Part shown: in pieces, positions 1-5,558 of the stretch
How the letters are laid out: the number at the start of each line of letters is the position of its first letter
Position numbering within the stretch: the first letter of the stretch is position 1
Source: Gammaproteobacteria bacterium
GTDB lineage: Bacteria > Pseudomonadota > Gammaproteobacteria > UBA4575
Assembly (NCBI GenBank): GCA_027297825.1
Contig: JAPUHH010000213.1
Location: 1-6,185 of the forward strand
Direction of reading: 5' to 3'
Length of the DNA: 6,185 nt
Made by a program: the position numbers and the translations under genes
Notes under the pieces: generated by a model
Databases searched by the model: none
Seen by the model: the letters and a program-made list of their open reading frames with translations, nothing else
What the model was told of the DNA's origin: nothing

Positions 1-927
1 GCTGAGAAAATAGCGGGAGTAGAACAATCTGAAAATAGCTTTAAGGCGGTTGCCTTTGAATGGCTTGCAAAACAAAAGATGAATTGGTCAGAAAGTCATT
101 TCATTCGAGTGCAGCGAATACTTGTAAATGAATTGTTCCCATTACTCGGTAATCGCCCCGTCGCATCCATTACCTCTAAAGATGTATTAACGGCGTTACG
201 AAAAGTAGAAAGTCGGGGGGCATTTGATACGACTCACCGGGTTAAGCAGATTGCAGGGCAAGTGTTTCGCTACGCGGTTGCAACGGGTCGCGCAGAACAT
301 GATCCCACCAGTGCGCTAAAAGGAGCCTTAACCACTCCAACAAAAAAACACTTAGCCGCCATTACAGACCCTAAAGAAGTGGGGCGTTTGTTAATTATGC
401 TGGATGGGTATGTGGGCACGTTCACGGTTAGAAATGCTTTACAGCTTGCGCCATTGGTTTTTGCGCGCCCTGCAGAATTACGCCATGCCGAACCTAAAGA
501 AATTCACTTAGACAAAGCAGAATGGCATATCCCTGGTAAAAAAATGAAAATGGCCCATCCCCATATCGTGCCCCTGAGTACACAAGCCGTAGAAATATTA
601 ACAGAACAGTTATCACTTACAGGGCAGGGGAGATATGTGTTCCCAAGCGCAAGAAGTAAAGATCGACCCATGAGCGAAAACGCCATCTTAGCTGCGATGC
701 GGGCAATGGGAATTGCTAAAGAAGAAATGACCGGGCATGGATTTAGAGCGATGGCGCGAACCATCTTAGACGAAGTTTTGGGTTTTCGTGTTGATTTAAT
801 CGAGCATCAGCTTGCCCATGCTGTAACAGATGTTAATGGCCGCGCCTATAACCGAACCACTCACTTGCTTAAACGAAAAGAAATGATGCAAAAGTGGGCG
901 GATTATTTAGATGAACTTAAACAATAG
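1..927 (+). CDS. P4-type tyrosine integrase, 5' end outside the window
   Basis: The reading frame is open from base 1, so the true start lies upstream and 308 residues are visible. It is a site-specific tyrosine recombinase that would integrate and excise a genomic island or prophage. The first ~110 visible residues are the core-binding domain. The catalytic domain follows with the expected residues, numbered from the first codon of the window: Arg161 in AELRHAE, a KKMKM lysine strand near 180-184, His246 and Arg249 in HGFRA, His273 in QLAHA and the nucleophile Tyr283 in RAYNR. The tail MMQKWADYLDEL is typical of P4/CP4-57-type integrases. The usual N-terminal arm-binding domain (DUF4102-like) would lie before the window. 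The visible part has no frameshift and all catalytic residues, so the enzyme may be active. Its attachment site is not visible here; P4-type enzymes often use tRNA genes and none is present in the window. Confidence 0.95.
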   Translation, partial: AEKIAGVEQSENSFKAVAFEWLAKQKMNWSESHFIRVQRILVNELFPLLGNRPVASITSKDVLTALRKVESRGAFDTTHRVKQIAGQVFRYAVATGRAEHDPTSALKGALTTPTKKHLAAITDPKEVGRLLIMLDGYVGTFTVRNALQLAPLVFARPAELRHAEPKEIHLDKAEWHIPGKKMKMAHPHIVPLSTQAVEILTEQLSLTGQGRYVFPSARSKDRPMSENAILAAMRAMGIAKEEMTGHGFRAMARTILDEVLGFRVDLIEHQLAHAVTDVNGRAYNRTTHLLKRKEMMQKWADYLDELKQ

Positions 928-961
928 TCATTATAAAATTAGTAATGATTGAGTATTAAAT

Positions 962-1081
962 ATGTCAATAAATCATAGAGAAAAAATCGAGCATCTTTTT
1001 TCTTTAATCGACACACAGCTATTTAAAATAAATGAGGATTTTGAAAATTATGAATTAATAAAAAATAGTTTGCCGTCTTAA
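962..1081 (+). CDS. Small ORF of unknown function, 39 codons
   Basis: This is an ATG-started ORF 34 nt after the integrase stop. The product begins MSINHREKIEHLFSLID and ends ELIKNSLPS. It is acidic to neutral, rich in Glu, Lys, Ile and Leu, and looks alpha-helical. The stretch is AT-rich compared with the integrase and the metal operon. There is no strong Shine-Dalgarno sequence; only GATTGAG lies upstream. I do not recognise a family. It could be a small gene carried by the element, the truncated start of a longer gene, or chance. Confidence 0.3.
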   Translation: MSINHREKIEHLFSLIDTQLFKINEDFENYELIKNSLPS

Positions 1082-1237
1082 TTAAGAAGTAGAGATAACA
1101 TAGTTTTCATATTGACTAGTTATTGCCCTCAGTATTCCGTCGAATAAAAGTATTCGACCGACTCCATTACCATCAAGAAAGACTACTCGATCTTATAGCC
1201 ACGGGTAGCACGTTAAGCCAACTCTTGAGGAAATCAC

Positions 1238-1268
1238 TTGACATGGAGTTGACTCCAGGTCGTAAGGT
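1238..1268 (+). promoter_or_regulatory. MerR-type promoter and operator of the metal operon
   Basis: A perfect -35 box, TTGACA (1238-1243), and a -10 box, TAAGGT (1263-1268), are separated by 19 nt. This overlong spacer is the hallmark of promoters that need DNA distortion by a MerR-family activator. The mercury-operon promoter of Tn501 has the same TAAGGT and the same spacing. The spacer starts with a perfect dyad, TGGAGTTGACTCCA (1244-1257), which extends outward imperfectly to GAC/GTC. The dyad sequence is closer to what I recall for zinc, cadmium or lead-type MerR regulators than to the CCGTAC dyad of mercury MerR. No merR gene lies next to it. The predicted start of transcription is around 1275. 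Confidence 0.85.
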
Positions 1269-1275
1269 GTTACCG

Positions 1276-1665
1276 ATGAATTCAGTGACTCGTGAAAAAC
1301 ACCTTAGTTGGCTTACGCTGTTTGCCTCCACAGGCACTTTGATTTGTTGTGCATTACCGATTGCTTTTGTCACACTCGGCCTTGGTGCCACCGTTGTGGC
1401 GATTTTCAGCAATATGCCTTTCTTGGTGATATTGACCTTGCACAAGGCCTGGGTATTTGCGGGGTCTGGTGCATTGCTGGCTGTGTCGGGCGGGCTCATG
1501 TTTCGACCGGGTCGCGTGTGCCCGACAGATCCGGAACTCGGTGCATTTGGTGATCGCACCCAGATTTGGAATCGCCGAATTTTTTGGGTATCGGTAGCTA
1601 TTTGGGGCGTGGGATTTTCTACCGCCTACCTCGCGTTACCACTGCGAATGTGGCTCGAACACTAG
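1276..1665 (+). CDS. MerT-like metal-ion inner-membrane transport protein
   Basis: The product has 129 residues and is predicted to sit in the inner membrane with three hydrophobic segments, about residues 13-43, 47-76 and 103-122. The first segment carries a vicinal Cys24-Cys25 in TLICCALP, the position and pattern used by MerT to receive a metal ion from the periplasm. A further Cys82 lies in RPGRVCPTD after segment two, resembling the cytoplasmic RPAQAC loop of MerT. The family normally passes soft metals such as Hg(II) inward; here the metal is unknown. The start at 1276 is chosen because the MerR-type promoter ends at 1268, so the longer frame from TTG at 1123 would read through its own promoter. 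GTG at 1285 is an alternative start. There is no Shine-Dalgarno sequence and the transcript may be nearly leaderless. It is the first gene of a four-cistron unit. Confidence 0.8.
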   Translation: MNSVTREKHLSWLTLFASTGTLICCALPIAFVTLGLGATVVAIFSNMPFLVILTLHKAWVFAGSGALLAVSGGLMFRPGRVCPTDPELGAFGDRTQIWNRRIFWVSVAIWGVGFSTAYLALPLRMWLEH

Positions 1666-1701
1666 TCGATGATCTTCGTCAAATACGGATTGGAGTTACA
1701 T

Positions 1702-2004
1702 ATGAAGAAAATAACACTCGTTTTGATTAGTCTATTATGGCTGTCAATCACTGCTTGGGCAGCGGAACAAGTAGTTGTTGATATTGGCGTGACCGGCCTC
1801 GCCTGCCCATTTTGTGTCTATAGTGTAGAAAAAAATCTCGGCAAGCTACCCGAGGTTGACAGCGTCGAGGTGAATTTAGTCGCGAACTCGGCCCGGATTG
1901 TAATCAAAGACGGCCACGAGGTTGATCTCGAACAGATCAAACAGGCCATCGTGAAAGCTGGGTTTACCCCAGGCGACGCTACCATATCAATGGTGCAAGA
2001 GTAA
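1702..2004 (+). CDS. MerP-like periplasmic heavy-metal-associated protein
   Basis: The product has 100 residues with an N-terminal signal peptide (KK, then a hydrophobic core) and a likely cleavage in AWA-AEQ near residue 20. The mature part is a single HMA-type ferredoxin-like domain. Its metal site is CPFC (Cys35, Cys38) in VTGLACPFC, where the usual motif is GMTCxxC; the methionine is replaced by leucine and threonine by alanine. The ending QIKQAIVKAGFTPG is the typical last helix and loop of the fold. By analogy with MerP, it would bind a soft metal ion in the periplasm and hand it to the Cys pair of the upstream MerT-like protein. The start at 1702 is preferred over ATG 1669 because GGAG at 1692-1695 lies 6 nt ahead of it and the signal peptide then begins MKK. 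The gap to the previous gene is 36 nt. Confidence 0.85.
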   Translation: MKKITLVLISLLWLSITAWAAEQVVVDIGVTGLACPFCVYSVEKNLGKLPEVDSVEVNLVANSARIVIKDGHEVDLEQIKQAIVKAGFTPGDATISMVQE

Positions 2005-2900
2005 TGCGAAATTGGTTTGCCCTTGCTTGTCTTGTTGGTGGAATTAGCTCAACTAGCAACGCTTTGAGTGCACCCGTAACATTTAATACTGCATTGCCAG
2101 TGGGTGGTGGCGAATTTGTAGCACGAGGATTGGTAGTGGTGAGCGAGTCCGGAAAAGATCCAAGTGGTGCTGGTCGTGACCGACGTGCTTCATCGTTTGT
2201 TTCGGTATTGGGTTATGGCGTGACAAATAAGCTAGCGTTATTTGGTGTTGTACCCTACGTCGACAAAGACCTTGATGTCACTGTGGGAGGCAATCGAATC
2301 AACCGAAGTGAAAGTGGCTTGGGTGATGTAAGCGTGTTCGGTCGCTATACAGTGCTGCAACGCGACCAACCTGGTCGTACATTTCGAGTTGCACCTTTTT
2401 TTGGTGTTAAGGCGCCAACCGGTGATGATAACGAACGCGATGAGTTTGGTCGTCTGCCGCCTAGCGTGCAACCCGGTACAGGTGCTTGGGATGTATTTGG
2501 TGGTGTTGTGGGCACCTATCAGACCCTTGCCTTTCAGACTGATGGCCAAGTGAGCTATCGCATTAACAATGAAGCCAACAACTTTGAACCAGGCGATGAA
2601 TTCCGACTCGATGGCTCCTTGCAGTATCGATTGTGGCCTAGAACATTGGGGGACGGGGTTCCAAACTTTCTGTATGGCGTGCTTGAAACCAATTTAATCC
2701 ATCGTGACAAGAACAAAGTGAACGGTAGCAACGATGACAACTCGGGTGGTACAACGGTATTTCTATCGCCTGGTTTGCAATATGTTACAAAACGGTTGAT
2801 TGTGGAAGGCGTAGTTCAGCTGCCAGTAATCCAGGATCTGAATGGCAACGCATTAGAAAACGATTATGTAGTGCGTGTCGGGGTTAGATTTAACTTTTGA
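2004..2900 (+). CDS. Outer-membrane beta-barrel protein (MetA-pathway/phenol-degradation type)
   Basis: The product has 298 residues. A signal peptide (MRNWFALACLVGG..) probably ends between residues 20 and 23. The rest alternates short amphipathic strands with Gly/Asp/Asn-rich loops and ends in VRVGVRFNF, the C-terminal aromatic signature read by the BAM machinery. APFFGVKAPTGD near the middle is typical of the family annotated as 'transporter' or phenol MetA-degradation-like (PF13557, from memory). It should therefore be an outer-membrane channel or barrel. The ATG overlaps the stop of the MerP-like gene as TAATG, with a GCAAGAG Shine-Dalgarno sequence inside that gene, so translation is probably coupled. 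Its place after MerT- and MerP-like genes suggests that it passes the same substrate across the outer membrane, but this is inferred only from position. Confidence 0.8.
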   Translation: MRNWFALACLVGGISSTSNALSAPVTFNTALPVGGGEFVARGLVVVSESGKDPSGAGRDRRASSFVSVLGYGVTNKLALFGVVPYVDKDLDVTVGGNRINRSESGLGDVSVFGRYTVLQRDQPGRTFRVAPFFGVKAPTGDDNERDEFGRLPPSVQPGTGAWDVFGGVVGTYQTLAFQTDGQVSYRINNEANNFEPGDEFRLDGSLQYRLWPRTLGDGVPNFLYGVLETNLIHRDKNKVNGSNDDNSGGTTVFLSPGLQYVTKRLIVEGVVQLPVIQDLNGNALENDYVVRVGVRFNF

Positions 2901-2902
2901 GT

Positions 2903-3032
2903 ATGGCTATCAAGGTCGAGTTATTTGCTTCACCCGGTTGTAATCGCTGCGCGCAAGCTAAAAGAGAGCTGCGACGGATCATCGAAGACTTTTAAGAAGC
3001 TGCGTCGTACATTGCAAGAAAGATTAACATAG
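2903..3032 (+). pseudogene. Thioredoxin-fold (glutaredoxin-like) gene with an internal deletion
   Basis: The gene starts 2 nt after the barrel-protein stop with MAIKVELFASPGCNRCAQAK, a first beta strand followed by a CNRC redox or metal-binding site. It continues to IIEDF and then meets TAA at 2993-2995. Small thioredoxin-fold proteins that begin this way and accompany MerT/MerP-like modules are, from memory, about 85-90 residues long. In the +1 frame at 2991-3032 the sequence reads FKKLRRTLQERLT and a TAG stop, which resembles the C-terminal helix of the same family. Both ends thus survive, while roughly 45 residues between them are gone and the join near 2990 is out of frame. The remaining 30-residue product keeps both cysteines but lacks most of the fold, so it is almost certainly inactive as an enzyme. 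The identification of the tail is less certain than that of the head. Confidence 0.7.
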
Positions 3033-3121
3033 CAGCATCAGTCACCCAATGGATCTTGAAACACTTCAGCTCGCGCTCCAAGATTTGTATTCTTGATTTT
3101 TATTACACTTTACTACAATTG

Positions 3122-3153
3122 AATGACTGCTTCTGGCCGAAAGCGGACGTTCG
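3122..3153 (+). repeat. 32-nt dispersed repeat, copy A
   Basis: It begins AATGACTGCTTCTGGCC and ends AAAGCGGACGTTCG. It aligns without gaps to copies at 5147-5178 and 5230-5261. The ends form an imperfect dyad (CTGCT against AGCGG, with G-T pairing), so the transcript could fold into a short hairpin. It lies between the broken metal operon and gltA. Confidence 0.75.
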
Positions 3154-3183
3154 TTCGTAAAATATTTCATAATACAAATAGGC

Positions 3184-3201
3184 CTTCTAATCAGTTAGAA
3201 G
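3184..3201 (-). terminator. Possible weak terminator hairpin of gltA
   Basis: A perfect 7-bp stem (CTTCTAA and TTAGAAG) surrounds a TCAG loop, and GGC/GCC can pair outside it with a bulge. It begins about 10 nt after the gltA stop. On the minus strand it is followed by TATTTGTATTATG, which is only moderately T-rich, so intrinsic termination would be weak. Confidence 0.4.
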
Positions 3202-3211
3202 AGGGCCGCGC

Positions 3212-4510
3212 TTAATAATGGCGTAACGTCTCTCCTGTATATATTTGACGTGGGCGATATATGCGAGGATTTTCTGAGGTTCGTAGTTCACGCCAATGCG
3301 CAATCCAGCCAGGCATACGTCCTATCGCGAAAATGACGGTAAACATCTCTGTGGGAATTCCAATGGCACGCAGAATTATTCCGCTATAGAAATCAACATT
3401 TGGATAAAGTTTGCGTTCTATAAAATATTCATCCGTGAGTGCAGTTTCTTCTAACTCAATAGCGAGTTCTAACAATGGATCTTGAATGTTTAATTTCTGC
3501 AACACAGTGCTGCAGGCTTCTTTTATTATTTGGGCTCTTGGATCAAAGTTTTTGTATACGCGGTGGCCAAAACCCATCAAGCGAACACCACTTTCTTTGC
3601 GTTTTATTTTATCTAAGAACGTTTGAACGCTATCGCCAGATTCTAAAAGCGCCGTTAACATTTTAATTACTTCTGTGTTTGCACCACCATGAAGTGGTCC
3701 CCATAAGGCGCTAATGCCTGCTGCGACAGATGTATATAAGTTTGCTTGGCTTGAAGCCACCATGCGTACCGTAGAAGTAGAACAGTTCTGTTCATGGTCG
3801 GCATGCAAAATGAGGATTTGGTCGAGTGCTTTAACAATTTCGGGATCGGTGTCACTGAATTGATGTGGTAACGAAAACATCATGTGCAAGAAATTTTCGG
3901 TATAGCGTAAATCACTTCGGGGGTAATTGATTGGTGAGCCCACTGACTTTCGATAACTGGCAGCAGCAATCGTGCGGATTTTACTCATCAAGCGCGCCGC
4001 ATCTTCAGCAAATAAAGTATCTTCATCTGCTGATAAGAAATCAGGTTGGAAACAACAAAGGGTGTTTACCATAGAGGCTAAAATAGCCATAGGGGGTGCA
4101 TTGGCAGGGAACCCTTCAAAATGATGTCGCATATCTTCATGAATAAACTGCTGGTCATTCAATAACTTGCGAAATTGAAGTAACTGCTCTTCTTTGGGGA
4201 GCTCGCCAAATATCAGCAGATAGGCGGTTTCTATAAATGTGGCATGCTTGGCCAATTCTTCGATTGGGTAGCCTCGGTAACGCAAGATCCCTTTTTCACC
4301 ATCAATAAACGTAATGGCACTTTTACATGATCCGGTGTTGCCATATCCATCATCTAAAGTAATTAGATTTGTGTCTGCTCTCAAGCGACTGATGTCTATT
4401 GCAACCTCTTGTTCGGTTCCGGTTACAATGTCTAGTGGATATACCGCACCATCAATAAGTAGAGATATATTCTTATTGGTATTTTTCTTGGACTGCGAAG
4501 CTTGTTTCAT
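3212..4510 (-). CDS. gltA: Citrate synthase (type II, hexameric type)
   Basis: The product has 432 residues, close to the 427 of E. coli GltA. It condenses oxaloacetate and acetyl-CoA to citrate in the cytoplasm, the entry step of the TCA cycle. The three catalytic residues are present: His274 in GPLHGGAN, His316 in MGFGHRVYK and Asp373 in YPNVDFYSG, equivalent to E. coli His264, His305 and Asp362. Also typical are DGYGNTGSC, RYRGYPIEELA, HADHEQNCST, and MPGWIAHWRE with RPRQIYTG near the C-terminus. ATG at 4510 is chosen; AAAGGA at 4521-4526 lies 10 nt upstream. An in-frame TTG at 4540 would only add ten residues read through that Shine-Dalgarno sequence. The frame is intact. The usual gammaproteobacterial neighbours sdhCDAB are absent within the window. 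The gene stands alone between accessory genes, so it may be the chromosomal copy or an extra one. Confidence 0.98.
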   Translation of the reverse strand: MKQASQSKKNTNKNISLLIDGAVYPLDIVTGTEQEVAIDISRLRADTNLITLDDGYGNTGSCKSAITFIDGEKGILRYRGYPIEELAKHATFIETAYLLIFGELPKEEQLLQFRKLLNDQQFIHEDMRHHFEGFPANAPPMAILASMVNTLCCFQPDFLSADEDTLFAEDAARLMSKIRTIAAASYRKSVGSPINYPRSDLRYTENFLHMMFSLPHQFSDTDPEIVKALDQILILHADHEQNCSTSTVRMVASSQANLYTSVAAGISALWGPLHGGANTEVIKMLTALLESGDSVQTFLDKIKRKESGVRLMGFGHRVYKNFDPRAQIIKEACSTVLQKLNIQDPLLELAIELEETALTDEYFIERKLYPNVDFYSGIILRAIGIPTEMFTVIFAIGRMPGWIAHWRELRTSENPRIYRPRQIYTGETLRHY

Positions 4511-4740
4511 AGACAACAATTCCTTTAAGTAAAAAAGCAAAAGTATCTAACGTTCGTTCTGACTGGACGCCAATTATTAGGAATGGGCAATCTCCGTTGA
4601 GCTCGTAGTTAGGTGTTTAAGCAAATCGGCTAGCTATAGCAATAAGAGCAAATCACCTTTCTTAATATTAAAGATAATTTTTGCGCAATTATAAGCTTGG
4701 CATAGGTATTAATTCTTATGTGAAAACGTCCATCGTAAGC
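4511..4740. other. Upstream region of gltA, no gene seen
   Basis: This is an AT-rich spacer of about 230 nt between gltA and the 82-codon gene upstream of it on the same strand. A perfect TATAAT in the minus direction lies at 4693-4688, but no good -35 box is found 16-18 nt before it. The gltA promoter is therefore not assigned. The length suggests that gltA has its own promoter rather than being cotranscribed. Confidence 0.4.
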
Positions 4741-4989
4741 CTAATATTGAGCTTCTACGTCGACTCTTGGACTCCTGGCTTGAATGTGTGATGTAGAAGT
4801 TTCCTTACTGTCCGCAATATCCGACACAATCATTTTCAAATCTTCAAGTGTAAGGTTTAATGCCTTGAAGTTTTTGTAGTCATTGTTAACAAATTCTCGA
4901 TGTAGCTCTTTTGTGCTGACATTAGATCCTTTGTATGCTTTTTCAATTAATTTATTGAATGCATTTTTACTGGGTTTCTTAATATTCAT
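4741..4989 (-). CDS. Hypothetical small protein, 82 residues
   Basis: The ORF runs from an ATG at 4989 with AAGG about 10 nt upstream to a TAG stop. The N-terminal half is basic and probably helical (KKPSKNAFNKLIEKAYKGS). The middle has a regular hydrophobic pattern with mixed charges (ALNLTLEDLKMIVSDIADS), which fits an amphipathic helix. The tail, rich in Ser, Arg and acidic residues, ends VDVEAQY. There is no signal peptide, membrane segment or cysteine, so it should be a soluble cytoplasmic protein. I do not recognise a family. Its ordinary composition and usable start support a real gene, but its function is unknown and it could be specific to this lineage. Confidence 0.55.
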   Translation of the reverse strand: MNIKKPSKNAFNKLIEKAYKGSNVSTKELHREFVNNDYKNFKALNLTLEDLKMIVSDIADSKETSTSHIQARSPRVDVEAQY

Positions 4990-5146
4990 AACTGTTTTAC
5001 CTTATTCAAAGTACAATAGGTATGCATAGCAAGTTAGAAAACGAGTGAATATTCTGCCGGTTTCAAGATGTGGCATATATCCCAATTATAGTGTAATTTT
5101 TGTTTAGAATTTAGGGTTAATTTCTAGGTATTGTCTTCTCGAAGTG

Positions 5147-5178
5147 AATGACCGCTATTGGCCGAAAGCGGACGCTCG
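5147..5178 (+). repeat. 32-nt dispersed repeat, copy B
   Basis: It begins AATGACCGCTATTGGCC and ends AAAGCGGACGCTCG. It is in the same orientation as copy A, which it matches over the central GGCCGAAAGCGGAC without change. The dyad GACCGCT against AGCGGAC has a single mismatch. Confidence 0.75.
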
Positions 5179-5229
5179 CAGTACAAATTTAGGAGACATC
5201 AGGTTGGGATTGTCAAAACAAAGCTGTTC

Positions 5230-5261
5230 AATGACTGCTAACGACCCAAAGCGGACATTCG
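5230..5261 (+). repeat. 32-nt dispersed repeat, copy C
   Basis: It begins AATGACTGCTAACGACC and ends AAAGCGGACATTCG. It is in the same orientation as copies A and B and 51 nt after copy B. This copy has the best outer pairing (AATG with CATT). Read as protein it gives the NDPKRTF fragment that I recall from many short spurious ORFs in proteobacterial genomes. Confidence 0.75.
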
Positions 5262-5280
5262 GAAATATTGATTTATACTC

Positions 5281-5305
5281 GTTTAACTACCAATTCGCCA
5301 TGCAC
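5281..5305 (+). repeat. Left arm of imperfect 25-nt inverted repeat
   Basis: The reverse complement of this arm matches 5559-5583 at 21 of 25 positions, including an unbroken CATGGCGAATT. Weaker similarity seems to continue for about 20 nt outside the arms with one gap. The arms lie on either side of the 34-codon lysine-rich gene. Confidence 0.6.
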
Positions 5306-5427
5306 AGGTTTTCTAACCCCCGCCGAGGCCTTCCTCACTCACCTCAGGTGTTGCGCTTGATCTGTGAATCCAGCGGCTCCTTTTTCAAACGGAGTAAAAA
5401 TGGCAGACGAGCAGAATTACTGGGCAT

Positions 5428-5532
5428 TTATTTCTTCTTTTCGTTTTTCTGTTTTCGTTTTTCCTTTAGATTAAGCTGGGCCTTTTTCTGTTGCTCCCTC
5501 TTGCCTTTGTCTTTTTTTCCCTTATCACCCAT
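5428..5532 (-). CDS. Tiny lysine-rich conserved-looking protein, 34 residues
   Basis: The product begins MGDKGKKDKGKREQQKKA and continues in the same style to EKKK. About half of the residues are Lys or Arg, with Gln, Glu and Asp making up most of the rest, so it is very hydrophilic and probably disordered or a charged helix. The start at 5532 is chosen over an in-frame ATG at 5649 because a perfect AAGGAG (complement of 5541-5546) sits 8 nt ahead of it. I recall very similar short proteins annotated as hypothetical in many proteobacteria, which argues against chance, but no function is known to me. Binding to RNA, ribosome or DNA is conceivable from the charge alone. The opposite strand is open over this stretch only because lysine codons read as Phe and Ser codons in antisense. 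Confidence 0.75.
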   Translation of the reverse strand: MGDKGKKDKGKREQQKKAQLNLKEKRKQKNEKKK

Positions 5533-5540
5533 ATCTGTTT

Positions 5541-5546
5541 CTCCTT
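5541..5546 (-). promoter_or_regulatory. Strong Shine-Dalgarno sequence of the lysine-rich gene
   Basis: The minus strand reads AAGGAG, then 8 nt (AAACAGAT), then ATG. This decides the start at 5532 and is the best ribosome binding site in the window. Confidence 0.8.
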
Positions 5547-5558
5547 GTTTGAATCGGT

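Larger units (their letters stand above)
3033..3211. other. Short intergenic junction between metal operon and gltA
   Basis: This holds one copy of the 32-nt repeat and the possible gltA terminator. There is also a 15-codon frame at 3049-3096 (MDLETLQLALQDLYS) that looks more like a cut-off gene start than a gene. It has no ribosome binding site. No other coding signal is seen. Confidence 0.4.
4990..5427. other. Gene-poor repeat-bearing stretch
   Basis: It holds two copies of the 32-nt repeat, 51 nt apart, and the left arm of a 25-nt inverted repeat. A small palindrome CACCTCAGGTG lies at 5340-5350. Between about 5306 and 5400 the sequence is noticeably more GC-rich than its surroundings (CCCCCGCCGAGG), suggesting foreign or decayed material. 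GGAG followed by ATGGCAGACGAGCAG at 5391-5414 looks like a gene start, but the frame closes after 24 codons and runs antisense into the lysine-rich gene. I find no convincing coding sequence. Confidence 0.5.

Noticed and set aside
504..764. 86-codon minus-strand frame inside the integrase
   Set aside because: It is antisense to a clear integrase catalytic domain with no start signal.
1123..1275. N-terminal extension of the MerT-like protein from TTG 1123
   Set aside because: It would translate through the promoter boxes, and the MerT-like homology begins after ATG 1276.
3049..3096. 15-codon ORF MDLETLQLALQDLYS after the broken thioredoxin-like gene
   Set aside because: It is too short and has no ribosome binding site. 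It might be the start of a lost fifth cistron, but this cannot be supported from the sequence.
4688..4693. TATAAT on the minus strand as the gltA promoter
   Set aside because: No acceptable -35 box lies at 16-18 nt, and an isolated hexamer in AT-rich DNA is weak evidence.
5400..5474. 24-codon plus-strand ORF starting MADEQNYWAF with GGAG upstream
   Set aside because: The start looks good, but most of the frame is antisense to the lysine-rich gene and no downstream part is recognisable. At best it is a cut-off gene start.
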